Source of the DNA: Serinus canaria
Lineage: Eukaryota; Chordata; Aves; Passeriformes; Fringillidae
Reading direction: 5' to 3'
Assembly: GCF_022539315.1 (NCBI RefSeq)
Contig: NC_066326.1
Span: 17,314,601 to 17,378,600 of the forward strand
DNA: 64,000 nt
Position 1 is the stretch's first letter. The number at the start of each line of letters is the position of its first letter. Position numbers and translations under genes: made by a program. Positions 58,909 through 64,000 of this stretch are shown piece by piece. Under the pieces are notes generated by a model. It saw nothing but the letters and a program-made list of their open reading frames with translations, searched no databases and was not told the DNA's origin.

Positions 58909-61799
58909 TTTGGTGTTTCTAATGGAGTTATCACCACCTTCCTGTCTTCTCCATCCTGAGGCAACAGACAGAATCAAATATTTGTTCTTTTCAAAATACT
59001 CTCTGCCTGCATGGACCAGCAGTGGTGTTAAGATCCAAATGCTGGGAGATCCAGCATGGAAAATGAATATTGCGAGTGTGAAAATGTCGTTAAGTTGGCT
59101 TTAAAATTATATTTTCAAAATCATTATTATGGTTTTTTTATTATATTTTTATATGTGATTTAACATTTTTTTCTTTTCTTCTTTGTGATTCTTGAATATC
59201 CAAAGCCAAGAAAGAAAAGGAGAAACAAAAGTAAGAAGAAAAACAAAAATTAGGAAGAAACAAGTTGGCAGCTTTTTTATTGTATAGAAAAAGGAACTTT
59301 GAGATATATTTTGAGAGGATTTAGATTTTATTTTTTTCATGCCTCCTTTTGCATTCCTGTAGTGGGTCATGGTACTCTTCTTGGAGCTGATCTGTGTGAT
59401 ATTTTTAAAATTAGTGGCAGTAAATTGTCAGCTGTCAAGTCATCTTTAGTCTGCGACAGCTTTGGAAGTGTGGTCCTGAGGCCACCTTACTTTTCTGGCA
59501 GGATGGCCTGGGAGGAGAATGTGTAAAATAATAGTAAATTAACACACACCTGGGCTTCCTTTTGCTTCTATGTCTTCCTGAATTTTCCTTGCCTACTCTA
59601 TTCCAGACCTAACTCATATAAATATTCTTTTACATATATATATTTATTTATACTTACCCCCCCCCTCCCCCCGTTTTGGCATGTAATATGCTGCAACCAA
59701 CACAAAGGAATTTTGAATTATGAAAGCTGAGGATGTCTTCTGGTATGATCATCATCTCTCTATTTAAAGAGAATTTTCTGACTAGCTGAAAACGTGGCAT
59801 TTAGTTCTTGCTGTGTTCAGGCTGTGGCAGGTCCAACAGCTATTTTATTATGGTTTGGTTTTGAGGATGGAAATTAAAATAAGTCAAATCCAGGTATGAC
59901 GGCTGCTAGTAAATCTATGGAAGTATCTTTTTATCAATGCAGGGATTTCTCCAGTGTAGAATGGGTCAAAAATGGCTGTTTATGCATCATGTCCTGAAGA
60001 ACATCCATTTTCCAGGACAAGCTTTGGCTTAAGGAGATCCAAGTGGGGGTGATGTTGCTACAGGGATACCAGTGGGGAAGTTTGCTGTGGTTCCACTTGA
60101 GTCTGTCCTGGCCAGGTGAAATGGGCACCCTCCTTCCTGACAGAAAGGGAAATTTCCCAGTCCAGGAGCAGCAGCCAAATCTGCTGGGTGTTTTTATGGT
60201 TTCTCCTACAGTCCCCAGAACTGGACATACAAACTCAGTGGTGGAAAAAGCCTTTTTATTGTACTGCCATATTGAATATTCTCATTTATTTAAGGGAACA
60301 GAGGTGTTGGGGTTTTGCATGTGCCTCTGGTGGTGCAGGGGCACTAAATTATTCTCACCAGAACTCTATAGAGCACTTCCCAATATCCTGCTTTTTCTCC
60401 CTCTTGGGAATGGCTGGTGCCAAGCTCAGAAGAGCAGCAGTTCCATATATCTGCCCTCTCTATCAAGTACATGAAAAAGGAGGTTTATTGTTGGGACTGT
60501 AAATTTAAAAAATCTTTCTAATGTGATTGTGGATGTCCTTTGTGTCGTGTATTTCATGTACCTGAGTGCACTTTGATGTTGTGGTGAAATCTGTTACATT
60601 TCAGACTGTTAGAGAATTGAATGTTTATTTTAGACACTTGACAGCAGCATTTTTTCACCTACTAGCAGCTAAAAAATGCATTGCTCAGGATTTATTATCT
60701 GAATATTATTTGTCTGTTTTTTAGTAATAGAACATTTTCCATGGAAACTTAGACCTTCTTTCATAGCTTAAGGATTAGAACCAAAAAATACTATTTCAAA
60801 TTGATGACTTTTATTCTTATTACCTTTCTTCTTGTCAGGTTAAATGTGTTATGTATGAAACACAAGTAAAATTGAAAATGCCCAGATATGTTTTATTCCA
60901 TATTACTTTCTGTTGCATTTGGTGCATGTTACATAAGAGGACATTAGGCAGACTGTCTGTATTCGCTTTCAAAGTGTGAAGAAAATGATGGTTAAACATC
61001 TCTGCAAATGAAAATTTCAGCAGTTTCTATGTACTGGAATTTAATGCCAACCTAATTACCTCTGTTTGGCTAAAATATAAACTAAGCACTGGAACATAAG
61101 GTATGGCAGACTAGCTAACAAGTGGGTTTTTTTTGTTTTCAATGTTTAAATCTTCTTTTCATACTTTGGATAAAATTTCCTCGAGCTTTATGTGAAATCA
61201 TATCAGGTTGGTGGTGCTGGTAACTCAGGTTAACTTTATCTTCCAACTCCCACCCTAACAGAGTTCAATTTTCATTTAATCAGAAATGAAACAACATCTG
61301 CACATCAAGCATGATTTTTTGGTCAAATGAAATCACTTCAGGCTTTTCTCACTTTAAAAAAAAAAAAAGAAATAATTTAATAATTTTAATAAGAACTAAT
61401 TTTGTAAATGCAATCATGATGCTGCCCAATGTCTGTCACAGTGCTGCCATGAGTTGTCACGAGCTGAGGGTTGGTTTGGGAGAGGAAAAATCGTGTGTGG
61501 TGCCCATTCCTGTGTTTAACAAGTGAGAATGGAACACCCTCAGTTTTTGGGCTTGTTCTGCATGCCCAGCAGGAAGTGAGAAAGGGAAGGCACAGGTTTT
61601 TGGCCAGCTTTCATAAGGCAGGTTGGAGTGTGGAGGTGTGAGTGAGCAGAGCCTGGGGGTGCCAGCCCTGGGTGGCCAAGGGAGCAGAGCCAGGGCTGGG
61701 GCAGCTCTGCTGCTTGCAGGGCTCTGTCTGACAGCTGAGCACCTGGGTTCCCCCTGATAATCACCGCTGTCAGCACTCACTGTGCATTGTGGGGAGAGA
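58909..61799. other. Unique AT-rich non-coding DNA, no gene seen
   Basis: No supportable gene or mobile element. A C-rich run lies at 59657-59672 and an A12 run near 61356-61367. Plus-strand frames at 60043-60502 overlap each other in two frames and show no domain. Confidence 0.6.
59657..59672. repeat. Poly-C run
   Basis: C9-T-C6 on the plus strand, G-rich on the minus strand, following an (AT)-rich TATATATATTTATTTATA stretch. A simple repeat; a minus-strand G-quadruplex or plus-strand i-motif is conceivable but not shown. Confidence 0.9.
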
Positions 61800-62118
61800 A
61801 TGTAAGGAAATAAAGATGGTGCAGGAGGCACTCTCAGCCCTGAGGAGCTGCAGCTGTGCCAATCTCAAAGATCAGGAGCAGCTCTGTCCTTAACAGGCCA
61901 CAGCTGTGCCAGTGAGGATGAGGGCTATAAAAGAGAGGGTTGGCTGGATGGGGAGAGAGTTGGGGATTGTTGGCTGTGCTGTGAGGAGTTGCCCATGAGA
62001 AATTGCCTACAAGATGTAGAACTTTTGCAGTAAGATGGCAACACACGTGGGGAGCTCAGCTGGGTCTGGAAACATCCCTGGGGAAGTTCCGGCCACCACA
62101 AAATCCTTGTAATCACAG
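61800..62118 (+). mobile_element. Possible old LTR or other promoter-bearing repeat
   Basis: The block starts TGTAAGGAAATAAAG and ends CCTTGTAATCACA. It contains a good TATA box (TATAAAAG, 61926-61933) with a G+C-richer upstream part containing two CAGCTGTGCC words, followed by about 190 bases resembling an R-U5 region. TG...CA ends and TATA placement suggest an LTR. Against this, I see no target duplication, no clear polyadenylation signal downstream of the TATA, and the ends are a guess. It could instead be single-copy DNA with a chance TATA box. Confidence 0.3.
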
Positions 62119-62532
62119 GCTGTGATAGTGGCAGTCAGAAATCAGAGATTTTTGGGGAGCCAAAGGAAATCTGGGATGAGAGACCTGTCTCCACTATGAG
62201 GATGCTCATCCTGAGTCTCATGTAGCATTTTCTTGATGACCTGTCCAGAGTTCTTTCACTGTTTTCATCCCTCTGCCAGCTGCAGTAGTTTCTGAACAAG
62301 GATCCTCTGCACTAAAGGCTCCCTAACCTGTTCCATAGCCAAGGTTACCCTTGGAAGTTCTCCTTGTATTGCTTTCTCTTAGATTTCAGCCAGGAAAGGA
62401 ATGTTCAAGGAAAATTCATTTCAGAATGATGGAGGACAAATGTGTAAATAACCACAGGCTTTATAAATCAAGGCATGTATCAGGCTAGTCAGAAAGATTT
62501 AGGGAAATGACAGAAACTGGTTTAAATTTTCT

Positions 62533-63185
62533 TTATGATGACACTACAGAACAGCCTATAAGAATAGTACAAAATTGAGCTCCAACCAAGTAGAAGCTCA
62601 CAAAACCACATTGTAGACTAGTCTGCATTATTTTATATCTGTAATTTTTGGTAACCTGATCTGTTGCATTTCTTGCAGATAAATAGCTCACTTTGATTTG
62701 TTCAGTCAGTGCTTGTCTCAGTTGATGGTCTAATGCAATTCCAAGGTAAAATGGTGCATGGCAGGGCACTTGCTGAGGTCCAGTTTCTTCTATGGTCACA
62801 TTATGGACCCAAAAACCCCCAAAGAAGTACCCTCCTATAGTCACTCAGCATTTAGAGAGGCAGCTCAACTTCCACTTTCCATACTTATCCAAATCCATGT
62901 AGATTTCTCAAGTCTACAGAAGATGCACTTGGTTAGTTGATGATATTCTGATGTCTCTCATAAACCATTCTGGTTCACTTCTGGTTTCGGGTGTGGGGCT
63001 CTGTATTTGTGTCCTGTTTTTCTGTTAAGCACCTGAGACCTGCTCAGAAATGACAGAGCCATTGATACTTTCACCAAACCTTTATCTCTCATTATTTCAG
63101 GGTTTATATGTGTGTGTAGACCTCCTGTGAATTTCAGCCTTCTTAGAGCTTGATTATTATCTTCACACTCCTGTGTAAGAATCAC
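62533..63185 (-). pseudogene. Unassigned minus-strand frames, possible broken coding relic
   Basis: Two open frames lie in line on the minus strand: 63185-62958 (75 codons) and 62844-62533 (103 codons). The intervening 113 bases have stops in the frames I checked. The downstream frame contains two Asn-X-Thr sites (NVTIEE and RNATDQ), an amphipathic charged stretch (QLRQALTEQIK) and a hydrophobic C-terminal segment (FVSFYLVGAQFC...), giving a membrane-protein look. The upstream frame is basic towards its end. I do not recognise either as a known family. No poly-A tail, intron boundaries or retroviral motif is visible. Two chance frames are the null explanation. Confidence 0.2.
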
Positions 63186-63373
63186 TCATGCAATTCCATG
63201 CCTGCCCTGTCAAAGGCAAACCTCCTTGGAAACGTTCTCACCCTGATTCTGGTGACCTCTTTTCTCTTAGGGAAGACAGAAATGGAAGCTTCTCCCTTGA
63301 AGAACTATGCACACAATAATTTTTTTAATCCCTGCGTTCTCTCAACTGGCTCTGGAAATTGGAACTAAAGGGA

Positions 63374-63578
63374 AATCACAGAATGGTTTGGGTTGGAAGG
63401 GCCTTAAAGATCATCTCATTCTACATGCTGCCATGGGCAGGGACACCTCCCACTGTCCCAGGCTGCTCCAAGCCCCATCCAGCCTGGCCTTGGGCACTGC
63501 CAGGGATCCAGGGGCAGCCCCAGCTGTGCCAGGGCCTGCCCACCCTCACTGGGGAGACATCCAAAAATAATCTAAAAT
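63374..63578 (-). mobile_element. CR1 LINE fragment, minus strand
   Basis: Starts AATCACAGAATGGTTTGGGT, the reverse complement of the CR1 3' terminus. It continues TTGGAAGGGCCTTAAAGATC, GCCATGGGCAGGGACACCTC, CCACTGTCCCAGGCTGCTCC, GGCCTTGGGCACTGCCAGGG and GCCAGGGCCTGCCCACCCTC, ending near ATCTAAAATC. Only about 205 bases of the 3' end are present. It is very similar to the 17.3-kb copy over the shared part, so both probably derive from the same subfamily. No coding capacity. Confidence 0.93.
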
Positions 63579-64000
63579 CAGTATTGTGCAAATGCTGTTC
63601 CTCCTGTGTTCATGTTCCTCAATGGATGTTAGCCCTGGAGCAAGCCAGCCCTTTCCTGCTCAATTTAGTTGGTAAATCACTGTCAAGAAAATGAAATCAT
63701 CACTCCCAAATCCCTTGGTTTGGGCTCCAGTCTGAATTTAAAGTTGTGTGAGGATAATGTGGTGTTAATGCTTCTGGTGCCACCGTCCCCCAAAAGTGTG
63801 TGCATTTTTGTGTAACCACACAAAGGGCACAGACACGTGCAAATGTAAGTGGAGTGTGTGCTGGCATCTAGAAAATGGTGACAAATGATGCTAAAAATTG
63901 TTGGCACTTTGTCCTTTCCAGCACCAGGTGAGGTTGCTGAATTAGCAGAGGGTCTTTTCCCCCTTGAGTATTAAGGGATCACAATCTGAAGGGGTTTAGT
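63579..64000. other. Unique non-coding DNA, no gene seen
   Basis: The last 420 bases hold no recognisable repeat or coding signal. Confidence 0.6.

Noticed and set aside
1..64000. Search by eye for tRNA, rRNA, CRISPR arrays, bacterial operons or prophage
   Set aside because: None present; the sequence is vertebrate nuclear DNA with avian repeats.

Overview
This window reads as non-coding DNA from a bird, most likely a songbird (passerine). The evidence is its repeats. There are six degraded CR1 LINE fragments with the typical avian CR1 3' end, and three endogenous-retrovirus LTRs that I recognise from memory as resembling passerine families. Base composition is AT-leaning, with G+C-richer patches mostly inside the CR1 copies and the minisatellite. 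I find no protein-coding gene or exon I can defend, and no tRNA, rRNA or CRISPR array. The window therefore looks like the interior of a large intron or an intergenic desert. Nearly all open reading frames are short chance frames; the longest ones lie in low-complexity DNA or CR1 copies.

Layout. Bases 1-17.3 kb: unique sequence with small simple repeats, a few short tandem duplications and one AT-rich homeodomain-site block near 8.45-8.64 kb that could be a conserved non-coding element. 17.3-17.7 kb: CR1, minus strand. 23.7-24.8 kb: about 1.06 kb of (TTCC)n, reading GGAA on the minus strand. 29.9-30.2 kb: CR1, plus strand. 31.6-35.4 kb: the most complex part. It holds a 108-bp block duplicated 2.1 kb apart, a CR1 just beside one copy, local 70-bp and about 270-bp duplications, and then a nested retroviral structure. 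In that structure a 619-bp solo LTR with a perfect 5-bp target duplication and a 13-bp terminal inverted repeat sits in sequence belonging to, or directly preceding, the 3' end of another endogenous retrovirus whose own LTR follows.

41.2 kb: short CR1 remnant, minus strand. 51.57-52.25 kb: a 27-bp minisatellite of 25 copies that is open in several frames on both strands. 56.0-56.4 kb: CR1, plus strand. 58.5-58.9 kb: a 395-bp solo LTR on the minus strand with a perfect 6-bp target duplication. 61.8-62.1 kb: a TATA-containing block that may be another old LTR. 62.5-63.2 kb: two adjacent minus-strand frames whose translation looks less random than the rest but which I cannot assign. 63.4-63.6 kb: CR1, minus strand.

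No new biological system is evident. The best-supported observations are the two solo LTRs with target-site duplications, the nested ERV arrangement, the long GGAA tract and the 27-bp minisatellite.
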